Shown: positions 23,497-32,898, counted from the stretch's first letter. The stretch: 39,977 nt of DNA from Collinsella aerofaciens (GCF_028207065.1 NZ_JAQLFP010000001.1:1-39977); one strand, 5' to 3'. Notes: a model not told the origin generated them from the letters alone. Program-made: numbers and translations.

Positions 23497-24516
23497 CTAC
23501 TCGGCGTCCTTCAGGGGCGGCATGGGCTTCCAGTTGGGGTCCTTGATGATCTTGCGGGCGTCCTTCATGCCGCGGCGCAGCGCCGGAATACCGGTCTTAA
23601 AGCATTTGTCGACTGCTGCCAGACGAATGAATTCCTTGCAGAAGGTCGCGGCATTGCCCAGGCGGAACAGCATGGGGTGGTAGTCACCGTAGATCTGCAT
23701 ATAGCGAGCGAGGAAGCCTCGGTTGCGCATGATGTAGTAACGGTTGGTGTCGCTCGTGGAGTTGAGCTGGCGCTTGCCGGCGATATCCCAGTTAGAGACG
23801 GCGCGGGCGCGCTTGAGCACCACGTCGGCGACCACGGCGGCGGGGAAGTGTTGGCTGGCAACGTAGCCGTAGCAGGCATCGTCGCCGTAGATAAAGAAGC
23901 GCGCGTCGGGCAGGCCAATCTTGTCGACCACGCGGCGCGAGAACATACCGCCCTCAAAGCACAGTTGGTTCATGGTGCGGTAGCCCTCGGGACCCAGATC
24001 CCACTTGGCGATGGGGTTAGGGATGCCGAGCGAAAGAATGAGCTGGTATTGCCAAAAGAAGGCGCCGCCGTCAAAGTCCAGGCGCGAACCCTGGATAACA
24101 TCGTAGCGGTCGGTCCACTTGGCCAAGCGCTCGATGCCTTCGGGAATGACGAGCACGTCGTCGTCCATGACCCAGAACCACTGGGCTCCCAGATCGTATG
24201 CGCATTTAGTGCCGGCGGAGAAGCCGCCCGCACCGCCGCCGTTTTCGAGCTGCGGGGCGTAGATGACACGGTCGGTGCCGCCCTGCGCGTCGGGCTGCTC
24301 GGCGTCGATGCCCCACAGGTTGGCCAGGCGCTCGTTAAATGCGGTGCACATGGCCTCGGTCTCGCGCGAATTCTCGTTATCGACAATCACGATGCGCCAG
24401 GGCGTTGCCGTGAGCTCGGTCATGGAGTCGAACAAGTTGGCCAGGAGTTCCTGGCGCTTGTACGTAACGACGACGATGGCGAGCTTATCGATGGGGGCGG
24501 GAAGGGTTGAAGGCAT
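23497..24516 (-). CDS. Glycosyltransferase family 2, GlfT-like
   Basis: 339 aa from the ATG at 24516; AAAGGA lies about 11 bases upstream, slightly far. GT-A fold: IVVVTYKRQELL (14-25), VDNENS (45-50), the loop ENGGGAGGFSAG (91-102) and the metal-binding WVMDDD (115-120). The GGGAGGF loop followed by MDDD is typical of galactofuranosyl/rhamnosyl transferases of the GlfT1 type, so a wall polysaccharide linker or repeat sugar is likely (inference). No membrane segments. It faces away from the plus-strand glycosyltransferase series and may share a divergent control region (24517-24772). Confidence 0.85.
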   Translation of the reverse strand: MPSTLPAPIDKLAIVVVTYKRQELLANLFDSMTELTATPWRIVIVDNENSRETEAMCTAFNERLANLWGIDAEQPDAQGGTDRVIYAPQLENGGGAGGFSAGTKCAYDLGAQWFWVMDDDVLVIPEGIERLAKWTDRYDVIQGSRLDFDGGAFFWQYQLILSLGIPNPIAKWDLGPEGYRTMNQLCFEGGMFSRRVVDKIGLPDARFFIYGDDACYGYVASQHFPAAVVADVVLKRARAVSNWDIAGKRQLNSTSDTNRYYIMRNRGFLARYMQIYGDYHPMLFRLGNAATFCKEFIRLAAVDKCFKTGIPALRRGMKDARKIIKDPNWKPMPPLKDAE

Positions 24517-24772
24517 GGGGCAATATATCCTTTCACGCGCGGCGCGCATGCGCTGCACGGAAGCTATCGAATACGTCCTTGGGACTGTCTTATTGTAAAG
24601 GCTCGGCGCACCTTGGCGACAAGCTTTGAATAAAACGCAGGAACCTGCCATGGGCCCGCCGCATGACGTGCGGCTACTTTGCCCGCAAGAGGCTCCATAG
24701 ATTATATAAACGCCCGCTGGCGCGCTGACCCTTTGATACCATGAAACGACAGGTATTTCCTAAGGAGCACAT

Positions 24773-25876
24773 TTGTCTACTAACGCCTCTGGCAGCCCTG
24801 TTCTGTCGCTGCTTATCCCCATTTACAATGTTCAGCGCTACCTGCGCGAGTGTCTCGATTCCGCCCTGACGCAGACGCTCAAGGATATTGAGATCATCTG
24901 CATTAACGACGGGTCGACCGACAACTCGCCGGCGATTATCCGCGAGTATATGGAGCGCGATGGGCGCGTCAAGATGATCGACAAGGCCAACAGCGGCTAC
25001 GGCGACTCGATGAACCACGGTCTGGAGATGGCGCGTGGTAAGTACGTTGGCATCTTGGAGTCCGATGACTTTATGGCGCCCGACGCACTCGAAAAGCTTG
25101 TCTCGGCCGCCGATAGCAATAATGCCGACTTTGCGAAGGCGAACTTTGATTTCTACTGGTCTAAGCCCGAGGAGCGCCGTTCGCTGCACGAGATGTTTAA
25201 GGCAAGGGATTGTGGCAAACCGGTGCATCCCAGCAATACGACGCAGTTCTTTAAGCAAAAACCGTCGATTTGGTCGGCCGTGTACCGTCGTGATTTTCTT
25301 GAGCGCAACGGTATCAAGTTCCTGCCGACTCCGGGGGCATCCTTTCAGGACACGTCATTTGCCTTTAAGGTGATCGCGTGTGCCGAAAAGGCTATTTACC
25401 TGCATGATGCCGTGTTGTCGTATCGCCAGGACAACGAGAATTCCTCGGTCAATTCTTCGGCTAAGGTCTTTTGCGTCAATACCGAGTATGCCGAGATTGA
25501 GCGTTGGATTCGAGAGGATTATGCCCGCGACCACGCAAGTGATGACGTCGCGCGCATGCTCAAGTTCAATCAGCTCATTAAGTACGATTCGTACATGTGG
25601 AACTACGTGCGCTTGGCGCCTAAGTTCTATAAGGAGTTCCTGGTGCAGATGGCTAAGGAATTTCAGGCGGCCTTGGACGCGGGGGACTTTTCGCTTGACG
25701 ACCTCAAGCCGTGGAAGCGCGCGAATCTCGCTGCTATTCTCAAAGATCCTGAGGGCTGGGTTGACGAGCATCCGAGTTTTGCGACGGATGGTGCCTTGGG
25801 GCGTGCTAAGTATTACGCCTCGGTTGGAGGCCCAGGCGTGGTCGCCGCCTTCCTCATCGAATCGCTGAGGGGGTAG
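24773..25876 (+). CDS. Glycosyltransferase family 2 (type A, first copy)
   Basis: 367 aa starting at TTG with AAGGAG five bases upstream, a start fixed by that site. GT-A domain: SLLIPIYNVQRYLRECLDS (12-30), CINDGSTD (43-50), KANSGYGDSMN (71-81) and the metal/nucleotide site LESDD (95-99). The C-terminal half (PSIWSAVYRRDFL, SYRQDNENSS) is shared closely with the gene at 26998, so the two are paralogues. Probably transfers a sugar in surface glycan assembly; donor and acceptor unknown. First gene of the plus-strand series. Confidence 0.9.
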   Translation: MSTNASGSPVLSLLIPIYNVQRYLRECLDSALTQTLKDIEIICINDGSTDNSPAIIREYMERDGRVKMIDKANSGYGDSMNHGLEMARGKYVGILESDDFMAPDALEKLVSAADSNNADFAKANFDFYWSKPEERRSLHEMFKARDCGKPVHPSNTTQFFKQKPSIWSAVYRRDFLERNGIKFLPTPGASFQDTSFAFKVIACAEKAIYLHDAVLSYRQDNENSSVNSSAKVFCVNTEYAEIERWIREDYARDHASDDVARMLKFNQLIKYDSYMWNYVRLAPKFYKEFLVQMAKEFQAALDAGDFSLDDLKPWKRANLAAILKDPEGWVDEHPSFATDGALGRAKYYASVGGPGVVAAFLIESLRG

Positions 25877-25882
25877 GTTGGC

Positions 25883-26923
25883 ATGGGAGAGACTTTGACC
25901 CCCAAAGCTACCATTGTCGTCCCCGTTTACAACTCTTCGCGCTCCATTCAGCGATGCCTCGATTCGCTGTTGGCCCAGTCCGAGTGCGCGATTCAGGTTG
26001 TCTGCGTCAACGACGGTTCGACTGATGATTCGTTGAACGTGTTGTGCCAGATCGCGCAGGCAGACGATCGCGTGCTGGTGATTGACCAGGAAAACGCGGG
26101 CGTCTCGTGTGCTCGAAATGCCGGTATCGATGCCGCCGAGGGCGAGACCGTCTTTTTTGTGGACGCCGACGATTACATCGATGCCCAGACGGTCGAGCGC
26201 GTGCTGTATGCCATGGAGTCTGCAGATGCCGAGGCCGCCGTTTTTGGCGGCGTCTGTGAACCTGCCGATGCTGCCCCCAAACGCGTCCAGCAACTCATGA
26301 GCACCAAAGCTGGTGCTTTCGGCGCCCGTGATCCCCAACTGCTGTTCCATTCGAATGCGCAGCCCTATGCCTGCCGTGCGGCTTTTTCGCGCGAGCTGCT
26401 CAATCGCGAAGGCATTCGCTTCGCCCCCGGTTTGGCTTTGGGCGAGGACGTCGTCTTCCAATTTGCGGCTTATGCGCTTGCCCGCAGGACCGTCGTCATG
26501 CCGGACAAGTTCTACCACTACGTGATGGAGAGCGAATCGGCGACGCACGAGTTCAACAGTGCCGAGGCTCGTGCCAAAAAGCTTGACGCCCACATGAGGA
26601 TGCTCGAGGAGGTCTTGGAGGGCTGGGCGGCCTACGGTCTTTTAGGCCTGTGCCCCGGCGAGCTGATAACTTGGTTTTTGGACCTCATTGTGTTCGACCT
26701 GGCGCGCTTGGATGCCGATGACTTCCATCGCGTGGCGGCTCGCGTCAACATGGATCTCACGACGTTTTTGGGAACGGAGTGGGCGGATATGCCTGCTAAG
26801 GGTGCCGTTCGCCGTGTTGCCCACAAGCTCGTTGCGGCGACCTCGGGCGTTTCGATGGCAGACGCCACGCAGTTCTATCTTTCGACTCGCGGTCTCAAAG
26901 CCTGCCTGGAGCGCTTTATCTAA
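25883..26923 (+). CDS. Glycosyltransferase family 2 (type B, first copy)
   Basis: 346 aa; starts 6 bases after the previous stop. GT-A domain: TIVVPVYNSSRSIQRCLDSL (10-29), CVNDGSTDDS, QENAGVSCARNAGID and VDADD as the metal site. The C-terminal 150 residues are helical and lack similarity I recognise. The same general build (TPKxxxVVPxYN start, ARNAGI block) is seen in the gene at 28129, but the two are much less alike than the A-type pair. Role inferred from the cluster: surface polysaccharide synthesis. Confidence 0.9.
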   Translation: MGETLTPKATIVVPVYNSSRSIQRCLDSLLAQSECAIQVVCVNDGSTDDSLNVLCQIAQADDRVLVIDQENAGVSCARNAGIDAAEGETVFFVDADDYIDAQTVERVLYAMESADAEAAVFGGVCEPADAAPKRVQQLMSTKAGAFGARDPQLLFHSNAQPYACRAAFSRELLNREGIRFAPGLALGEDVVFQFAAYALARRTVVMPDKFYHYVMESESATHEFNSAEARAKKLDAHMRMLEEVLEGWAAYGLLGLCPGELITWFLDLIVFDLARLDADDFHRVAARVNMDLTTFLGTEWADMPAKGAVRRVAHKLVAATSGVSMADATQFYLSTRGLKACLERFI

Positions 26924-26997
26924 TTCCAAGCGCTGCCGCTCGCCGCAACTCGGCTGCTAAAATAACCCTGTTACACGCTATTCAACAGGAGGTTCTT

Positions 26998-28116
26998 TTG
27001 CAGAACTCTGATACCCCTAAAGTTTCGCTGCTTGTCCCCATTTGTAATGTTGAACGCTATCTGCGCGAGTGCCTCGATTCCGCCGTGGCGCAGACGCTCA
27101 AGGACATCGAGATCATCTGTATCAACGACGGCTCCACCGATAGCTCGCCGGATATCATCCGCGAGTACATGGAGCGCGACTCCCGTGTAAAGATGATTGA
27201 CAAAGCCAACAGCGGCTACGGCGACTCGATGAACCGCGGCCTGGAGATGGCGCGCGGTGAGTACGTGGGCATCCTTGAGTCCGACGACTTTATGTTTGAG
27301 GATTCGCTCCAAAAGCTGGTCGCCAAGGCCGATGCTGAGCATGCCGATGTGGTAAAGGGCGACTTTTACCTGTATTGGTCCACGCCCAGCGAGCGCCGTG
27401 AGCTGTTTGGGATCATCGACGAGCATATGACGGGCGCCACGTATCGCCCCGTCGACCGCCCGGGCATCTTCTACCGCAAACCTTCCATTTGGTCGGCTAT
27501 CTATCGACGCGAGTTCCTCAATGACAATCAGATTCGGTTCCTTCCCACGCCGGGCGCCTCGTATCAGGACGCAGGCTTTAACTTTAAGGTCTGGGCTTGC
27601 GCCGAGCGTGCCGCGTTTATTGCGGACCCCATTTTGTGCTATCGCCAGGATAACGAGAAGAGCTCCGTTAATTCGCCCAACAAGGTGTTTTGCGTTTGCG
27701 ACGAATATGCCGAGATGCAGCGTTTTTTGGATGAACGCCCCGAGCTTAAGGCTCAGCTCCAGGGCATTTTAATGCGCATGAAGGTCGATACGTACCGTTG
27801 GAATGATGAGCGTCTGGTCAATGAACTGCGTGAACAGTTTTGGAAGAAAGCCTCGTCCGAGCTCAAGGCCGATTGGGATGCCGGTCGCTTTGACCTGTCG
27901 CTGTTCGATCCGCGTGGCGAGACCGACTTGCGCCTGATGGTCAAGTCGCCCCGCGCCTATATCGATTCGCGCTTTGACTTTAAGAAGCCGGGCAAGCTCA
28001 ATACGTTTAAGCATTACTTTAAGATTGGCGGGCTGCCGCTGGTCTGGCGCGTACTGACGTATCAGCGCACCTACGGTGATAATCCGCACCCCGATGACGT
28101 TCCGGTCGCACAGTAG
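26998..28116 (+). CDS. Glycosyltransferase family 2 (type A, second copy)
   Basis: 372 aa starting at TTG with a perfect AGGAGG five bases upstream. Motifs match the gene at 24773 almost block for block: RYLRECLDSAVAQTLKDIEI, CINDGSTDSSPDIIREYMER, KANSGYGDSMNRGLEMARG, GILESDDFM, PSIWSAIYRREFL, YRQDNEKSSVNS. The TTG start and ribosome binding site spacing are also shared, which supports duplication of the whole gene. A TAAAAT box at 26958-26963 may be an internal promoter. The sugar is unknown. Confidence 0.9.
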   Translation: MQNSDTPKVSLLVPICNVERYLRECLDSAVAQTLKDIEIICINDGSTDSSPDIIREYMERDSRVKMIDKANSGYGDSMNRGLEMARGEYVGILESDDFMFEDSLQKLVAKADAEHADVVKGDFYLYWSTPSERRELFGIIDEHMTGATYRPVDRPGIFYRKPSIWSAIYRREFLNDNQIRFLPTPGASYQDAGFNFKVWACAERAAFIADPILCYRQDNEKSSVNSPNKVFCVCDEYAEMQRFLDERPELKAQLQGILMRMKVDTYRWNDERLVNELREQFWKKASSELKADWDAGRFDLSLFDPRGETDLRLMVKSPRAYIDSRFDFKKPGKLNTFKHYFKIGGLPLVWRVLTYQRTYGDNPHPDDVPVAQ

Positions 28117-28128
28117 GAGCACTTGACT

Positions 28129-29196
28129 ATGGCTACCCCCAAGATTTCCGTTGTCGTTCCCATCTATAACGTGGAGGAGTGCCTGGCCTGGTGCCTGGAC
28201 TCCCTGCTTGCGCAGGACATGCCCGATTGGGAAGGCGTGCTGGTCAACGACGGCTCGCCGGACGGTTCGCGCGATATTGCGGCTGCCTATTGCGAAAAGG
28301 ACGCGCGCTTTACGCTGGTCGATAAGCCCAACGGGGGCCTGTCGAGCGCGCGCAATGCGGGCATTGCTGCGTCCACGGCGCCTATCGTCGCGTTCTTGGA
28401 TTCTGACGACCGCTTTACGCCCGATGCGTGCCGTGTAATCGTCGATGCTTTTGAGCGTGAGGATTGCGACGTTTTGACCTTTGGCGCGAACCCGTATCCG
28501 CTGGAGGCGGGGTATCCGTGGCTTAACTATGTGCTGAGCCCGCGCGATGTGTCGTTTGAAGGCTATAGCTCTGACCTGCTGTTTAAGGAAGCATCTCGCC
28601 CCTTTGCATGGCGCACCGCCTGCAAGCGTGAGTTTTTGCTGGGCAACGGGATCTTGTTCGACGAAACCGTCAAGTATGGCGAGGACCAGGTCTTCGATTT
28701 TGCCGTGTACGGTCGCTCGCGCAAGACCGCGCTTATCTCGAACAAACTGTACGACTACCGTGTGGCGCGCAAGGGCTCGCTTATGGACACCATGCGCTAT
28801 GACGACGAGACGCGACTGCTGGAGCACGTGAAGATTTACTCTGCGGTGATGGCTGACTGGCAGCGCGACGGTCTCGATGTCCAGCATGCCGAGGACTTAG
28901 CGTACTTCCTCTGCGATCTGGTACTGTACGATGCGCTCAGGTTGCTGGGTTCGGACTGCGGCAAGGTGTTTGCTGCCGTTGCCGCGGCGCTTAACGGTTC
29001 TGCCGTGGGCAGTGATGCTGCGCTCGCACAATGCGCTCTCTCTGTTGCTGCTATGGTGCGTGCGGCGCTTACCAGCAAGGCCCCCAATGCCCATGCATGC
29101 AAAAAGCTCATGTTCGATTACGACGTCTTGAGGTTTGGGCGCCTTGGTGCCTGCAAACGCATGGCGGCGAACGCCCTGGGAAAGCGAGAAGTGTAG
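28129..29196 (+). CDS. Glycosyltransferase family 2 (type B, second copy)
   Basis: 355 aa from the ATG at 28129; the TTG at 28123 is only 3 bases from AGGAG, too close, while the ATG is 9 bases away. The ribosome binding site overlaps the previous stop. GT-A domain: SVVVPIYNVEECLAWCLDSL, VNDGSPDGS, NGGLSSARNAGIA and LDSDD. The C-terminal half has the KRExL...EDQVF pattern seen in capsule and exopolysaccharide transferases. Its TAG stop is directly followed by the next ATG. Confidence 0.9.
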   Translation: MATPKISVVVPIYNVEECLAWCLDSLLAQDMPDWEGVLVNDGSPDGSRDIAAAYCEKDARFTLVDKPNGGLSSARNAGIAASTAPIVAFLDSDDRFTPDACRVIVDAFEREDCDVLTFGANPYPLEAGYPWLNYVLSPRDVSFEGYSSDLLFKEASRPFAWRTACKREFLLGNGILFDETVKYGEDQVFDFAVYGRSRKTALISNKLYDYRVARKGSLMDTMRYDDETRLLEHVKIYSAVMADWQRDGLDVQHAEDLAYFLCDLVLYDALRLLGSDCGKVFAAVAAALNGSAVGSDAALAQCALSVAAMVRAALTSKAPNAHACKKLMFDYDVLRFGRLGACKRMAANALGKREV

Positions 29197-31683
29197 ATGA
29201 GTATCAAGCGTTTGGCACTTTGCCGCAGTCAGGGTCGTCTGTTTGTGCTGCTTCGTTTTGCCGGTCAGGATGTCGCCGCGCTTATTGAGCGGGAGGGTTC
29301 TCAAGCGTTTGCCCATGCGACGACGAGCGGTTCTTCTGTGCCGTCGCTGGTGCTCCCGGTCGATCATGGCCGTGTACTGGCGCTTTGCCCTTCCGTTTCC
29401 GATTACGAGCGCGAGCTCGCCGTCTTGGTGCTTCCCTTTCTGGACGGCTCTACGATTGACGTCACATTTGCATCCGGTGGCCAAAGGTTGGGCTCCATTC
29501 GCCTCGATAGCCGCGTGGCCAAGCTGGAATCCAAGATTAACTACAAAGCAAGGCCTGCGCTGTGTGCGCTTATCCGCGATGCGCAGCGTGGCGAACACTG
29601 CGGCCTCTACGAGATCGATGCCATTCGCTATTTGCCGGCAGACGCCGGCGCGGTGTGGCGCTATGAGGTTGCCTGGGCGGGAGACCCCCAGTGCTCCCCT
29701 GAGTTCCAGAGCTTCGATACGCATATGAATGCGATTGATGCCACCGTGCATGTGTTTGAATCGCAGGTCGATGTGCCGCAGCAGAACGGATGCCGCGTCA
29801 ATAAAACGTATCTGAGCGTTGAGATGCCTCGGGATATACGGGATTTTGTCGCGATTGTGAGCGATCCCACAGAGCAGATCCAGAGCGGGTTTTGCGCCAT
29901 GGATGGTCGCCTGTACAACGGCATGGTCGATGACAGTTGGAACCGCATGAAGGACGCGCGTGCGGACGACGCAGCTTATCGACGTTGGTTTGAGCAACAT
30001 CGCGCAAAGCCGGGCGATTTGGCGTGCCAACGTGTCGCTTCGGCGGCCTTTGCCTATAGACCGTTCGTGAGCATTGTGGTGCCGTGCTACAAGACCGATC
30101 TGGTCTACCTGCGCGAGCTGCTGGACTCGGTGCTCGCCCAAAGCTATGACAACTGGGAATTGCTGCTTATGGACGCCTCGCCCGAATGGGATGCGGTTGC
30201 CAATCTTGCGGCGGGCGTCAACGAGGAGCGCGTCCGTCGTGTTGAGCTGCCTGGTAACGGCGGCATTGTGGTCAACACCAACGCGGGTATTCAGCAAGCG
30301 ACTGGAGACTACATCGCGTTCTTGGACCACGATGACATCCTGGAACCGGACGCGTTATTCCAGTATGTTTCCGCGCTGAATAAGGCGGCCGAGGGCGAGC
30401 GCCCCCAGGTCCTGTTCTGCGACGAGGACATGTTCCAGAAAACGGGGGAGTGGGGCCAGCCGGTCTTTAAGACGCAGCTCAACGTCGACCTGCTCTATAG
30501 CCATAACTGCGTGACGCATTTTCTGATGGCGGAGAAGGCGCTCATCGATTGCATTGGCATGTCACCGGAAGACGTCGCGGGCGCCCAGGATTATGACCTG
30601 ACGCTCCGCTGCTTGGCGGCGGGTGCGCGCTTTGAGCATATTGCGCACGTGTTGTATCACTGGCGCGTGCATCCGGGGTCGACCGCCGACGGATCCGCCG
30701 ACAGCAAACCGTATGCCATCGAGGCCGGACGCCTGGCCCTGCAGCGTCACTTTGGCTCGCTGGGCGTTCATGGAGCGGTCGAGGAGTCCGAAACTCCGTT
30801 TGTCTACCGTATGCGCTATGCGCTGCCAGAGCCTGCACCGCTGGTGAGCATTGTGATTCCCACCAAGGATCACGTCGAGACGCTCGACGCCTGCGTGATG
30901 TCGATCGCTCAGAAGGCCACGTATGCCAACTACGAGATCGTTTTGGTGGAGAACAACAGCGAAGCCCCGGAGACGTTTGCGTATTACGAAATCCTGCCGG
31001 AGCGCGTGACCGCTACGTCTGGCGGTAAGGGCACTGCGCGCGTTGTGTACTGGCCGGGTGAGTTCAATTACTCCCAGATCATCAACTTTGGCGTTGAGCA
31101 TGCTAAGGGCGACTATCTACTGCTGCTCAACAACGATACCGAGGTCATAAGCCCGGACTTTATCGAAGAGATGATGGGTTATCTGCAGCGTCCCGATGCG
31201 GGCGTGGTGGGTGCCAAACTCTATTTTGCCGATCATCTGGTGCAGCATGCCGGCATTTTGGTTGGCGTGCGTGGTGCGCTTGCCCATGCTAACCAGGACT
31301 TCTCGGCAAAGCGTGAGGGCTATCTTGCCCGCGCTGTGCGTCCGGGCAACTTTAGTGCCGTAACGGGCGCCTGCCAGATGGTCCGACGCGAGGTGTTTGA
31401 GCAGGTTGAAGGTTACGACGAGGAGCTCGCCGTTGGCTTTAACGATGCAGATTTTTGCCTGCGCGCATGGGAGGCGGGCTACCGCACCATCTTTACGCCT
31501 TATGCCGAGCTGTACCACTACGAGTTCACTTCGCGCGGCAGGGAAGAGGCCAGCGAGGAGAAGCTGCGCCGTTGGAAGCGCGAGCAGGCACTGTTTATGC
31601 AGCGCTGGCCGGAGTTTTTCTTGACGGGTGATCCGTGGTTGGGGCCTAACTTATCTGCCGAGAGTGAGTATTTCTCGCTTTAG
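29197..31683 (+). CDS. Large two-domain family 2 glycosyltransferase
   Basis: 828 aa; the ATG immediately follows the upstream TAG. An N-terminal region of about 285 residues has no recognised motif (possibly glycan- or lipid-binding). First GT-A domain from about 288 (FVSIVVPCYKTDLVYLRELL) with FLDHDD at 375-380. Second GT-A domain from about 548 (LVSIVIPTKDHVETLDACVM) with LLLNNDTEV around D647 and QHAGILVG, as in rhamnosyl or galactofuranosyl transferases of O-antigen and rhamnan clusters. Two complete active sites suggest a bifunctional enzyme making an alternating linkage (inference). Last gene of the series; no terminator is seen after it, and the next 3' sequence is decayed. Confidence 0.9.
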   Translation: MSIKRLALCRSQGRLFVLLRFAGQDVAALIEREGSQAFAHATTSGSSVPSLVLPVDHGRVLALCPSVSDYERELAVLVLPFLDGSTIDVTFASGGQRLGSIRLDSRVAKLESKINYKARPALCALIRDAQRGEHCGLYEIDAIRYLPADAGAVWRYEVAWAGDPQCSPEFQSFDTHMNAIDATVHVFESQVDVPQQNGCRVNKTYLSVEMPRDIRDFVAIVSDPTEQIQSGFCAMDGRLYNGMVDDSWNRMKDARADDAAYRRWFEQHRAKPGDLACQRVASAAFAYRPFVSIVVPCYKTDLVYLRELLDSVLAQSYDNWELLLMDASPEWDAVANLAAGVNEERVRRVELPGNGGIVVNTNAGIQQATGDYIAFLDHDDILEPDALFQYVSALNKAAEGERPQVLFCDEDMFQKTGEWGQPVFKTQLNVDLLYSHNCVTHFLMAEKALIDCIGMSPEDVAGAQDYDLTLRCLAAGARFEHIAHVLYHWRVHPGSTADGSADSKPYAIEAGRLALQRHFGSLGVHGAVEESETPFVYRMRYALPEPAPLVSIVIPTKDHVETLDACVMSIAQKATYANYEIVLVENNSEAPETFAYYEILPERVTATSGGKGTARVVYWPGEFNYSQIINFGVEHAKGDYLLLLNNDTEVISPDFIEEMMGYLQRPDAGVVGAKLYFADHLVQHAGILVGVRGALAHANQDFSAKREGYLARAVRPGNFSAVTGACQMVRREVFEQVEGYDEELAVGFNDADFCLRAWEAGYRTIFTPYAELYHYEFTSRGREEASEEKLRRWKREQALFMQRWPEFFLTGDPWLGPNLSAESEYFSL

Positions 31684-31695
31684 ACAATGGTTTAA

Positions 31696-32124
31696 CTGCT
31701 GTCGAGAACCGCTAAGACCACTAAGGGCTATGCCTATCTGGTGCAAATGGTCGGTTACTCCATTTGGCAGCGCGCCAACTTGCATCGTGCCAAAAGTGCC
31801 ATTGTGAGCGAACACGATGTCACCGAAGGCATTGCGCTGGCAGAGGCTCGTTTTCACGATGTTGTTCACGAGCCCGCGATTTCTGGACTGGGACTTAACG
31901 ATATCAAATACCTTTTGGCGATGTGCGAGGATAAACAACAGTCCAAATCAGCCGAGATTGCTAAGCGCATGGGTAAAAAGACCAATGAGATCAGCTCTAT
32001 TAGGGCCAAATTGCTACAAAGAGAGGTTATTCAGGCACCACAGAGGGGCTACGTGCAGTTTGCCGTGCCGGACCTAGATATCTATCTGCGAGAGAATGCT
32101 GCGGAGATTCTCGAGCGGTTCTAA
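31696..32124 (+). pseudogene. C-terminal remnant of an ATP-binding (AAA) protein
   Basis: An open frame begins after a stop at 31693 and reads KTTKGYAYLVQMVGYSIWQR, then a winged-helix-like stretch (SKSAEIAKRMGKKTNEISSI) to the stop at 32124. The GYxYLVQxxGY motif is the usual end of the ATPase domain in archaeal-type ATP-binding proteins with a C-terminal helix-turn-helix. All upstream parts (Walker A and B) are missing and the glycosyltransferase gene ends just before, so this is a 5'-truncated gene. A GTG at 31741 could allow translation of 127 residues. Confidence 0.7.
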
Positions 32125-32175
32125 ATCGAGGCATGAATAGCCGCCGGTTAACTGCCTTTGTCGACTTGGCTCGCG

Positions 32176-32255
32176 TCCCCCCAATCTAGTAGACTTTAAA
32201 CCGTTGCTAGATTAGGGGGATTTTCAATGAAACGCTCCATGAAACTGGTTTCTGC
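32176..32255 (+). pseudogene. Gene-start remnant with RBS-spanning inverted repeat
   Basis: The repeat TCCCCCCAATCTAG (32176-32189) and CTAGATTAGGGGGA (32207-32220) match at 13 of 14 positions. The right arm holds a ribosome binding site (AGGGGG) in front of ATG 32227, which reads MKRSMKLVSA, a typical signal-peptide opening. After about ten codons the sequence turns into istB. TTGGCT (32166) and TAGACT (32190-32195), 18 bp apart, could be its promoter. This looks like the 5' end of a secreted-protein gene cut by IS-associated recombination; the rest is not seen. Confidence 0.4.
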
Positions 32256-32610
32256 GAGGACCTCGTGCTGGTGGGGGACGTCAGCACCGGCAAGACGCAC
32301 ATGGCCTCGGCGCTGTGCATGCTGGCGTGCGAGCGGAGGATGGAGGCCCGCTTCTTCACCGCGTCATCGCTCGTCATGCGGCTGCGGCGCGCCCGCGACG
32401 AGGGGCGCCTTGACCGTGAGGCCGCGCTCATCGGCTGCGCTAGGCTGCTCGTCATCGACGAGCTCGGCTTCCTGCCGCTGGATCTCGACGGCGCGCGCTC
32501 TTCTAGGTGTTCGCCGACGCCTACGAGTGGCAGTCGGTGGTCATCACCACGAACCTGGAGTTCAGCCGGTGGGGCGCGGTGTTCGGCGACGACCAGATGG
32601 CGGCGGCCGT
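32256..32610 (+). pseudogene. istB: istB (IS21 helper ATPase) fragment, frameshifted
   Basis: Reads as IstB from EDLVLVGDVSTGKTHMASAL (Walker A) through LLVIDELGFLPLDLDGAR (Walker B). Near 32500 the frame is lost by a small deletion and an in-frame TAG replaces the expected CAG. The sequence then resumes in another frame with VFADAYEWQSVVITTNLEF and WGAVFGDDQMAAAV. The N-terminal part and the last ~40 residues are missing. It ends abruptly at the inverted fragment that follows. Confidence 0.85.
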
Positions 32611-32898
32611 GCGCATCGCCAGGGCCACGGCCATGTGGGTCTTGCCCCTGCCGGTCTTGCCGAAGAACACGAGGTCCTCGCGGGCGCCGACGAAGCCCAG
32701 CGAAAGCATGTCGTCGCGGCCCCAGCCCTCGGAGAACCGCACGTGCGACCAGTCGAACCCCTCGGCCGACTTGTGCACGGGGAGCCTCGCCTGCCTGAGC
32801 AGCCGTGCCCTCTTGGTCGCGTCCCTGTGCGCGAGCTCGGCCTCGAGCATGGCCTGCAGCCCGCCACCTGCGTCCTCTATCTTGTCCACGTCGATCAT
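32608..32898 (-). pseudogene. istB: istB N-terminal fragment, inverted relative to the previous one
   Basis: Minus-strand start ATG at 32898 with AGGAGGGA upstream. It reads the IstB N-terminus: RDATKRARLLRQARLPVHKS, EGFDWSHV, then the Walker A FFGKTGRGKTHMAVALAM, after which it runs into the complement of the plus-strand fragment. The two fragments meet head-to-head near 32608, so neither can make IstB. No istA is present. Confidence 0.82.

Noticed and set aside
28897..30330. Minus-strand frame of 477 codons across two glycosyltransferase genes
   Set aside because: It crosses the boundary of two clear plus-strand genes and has shadow composition.
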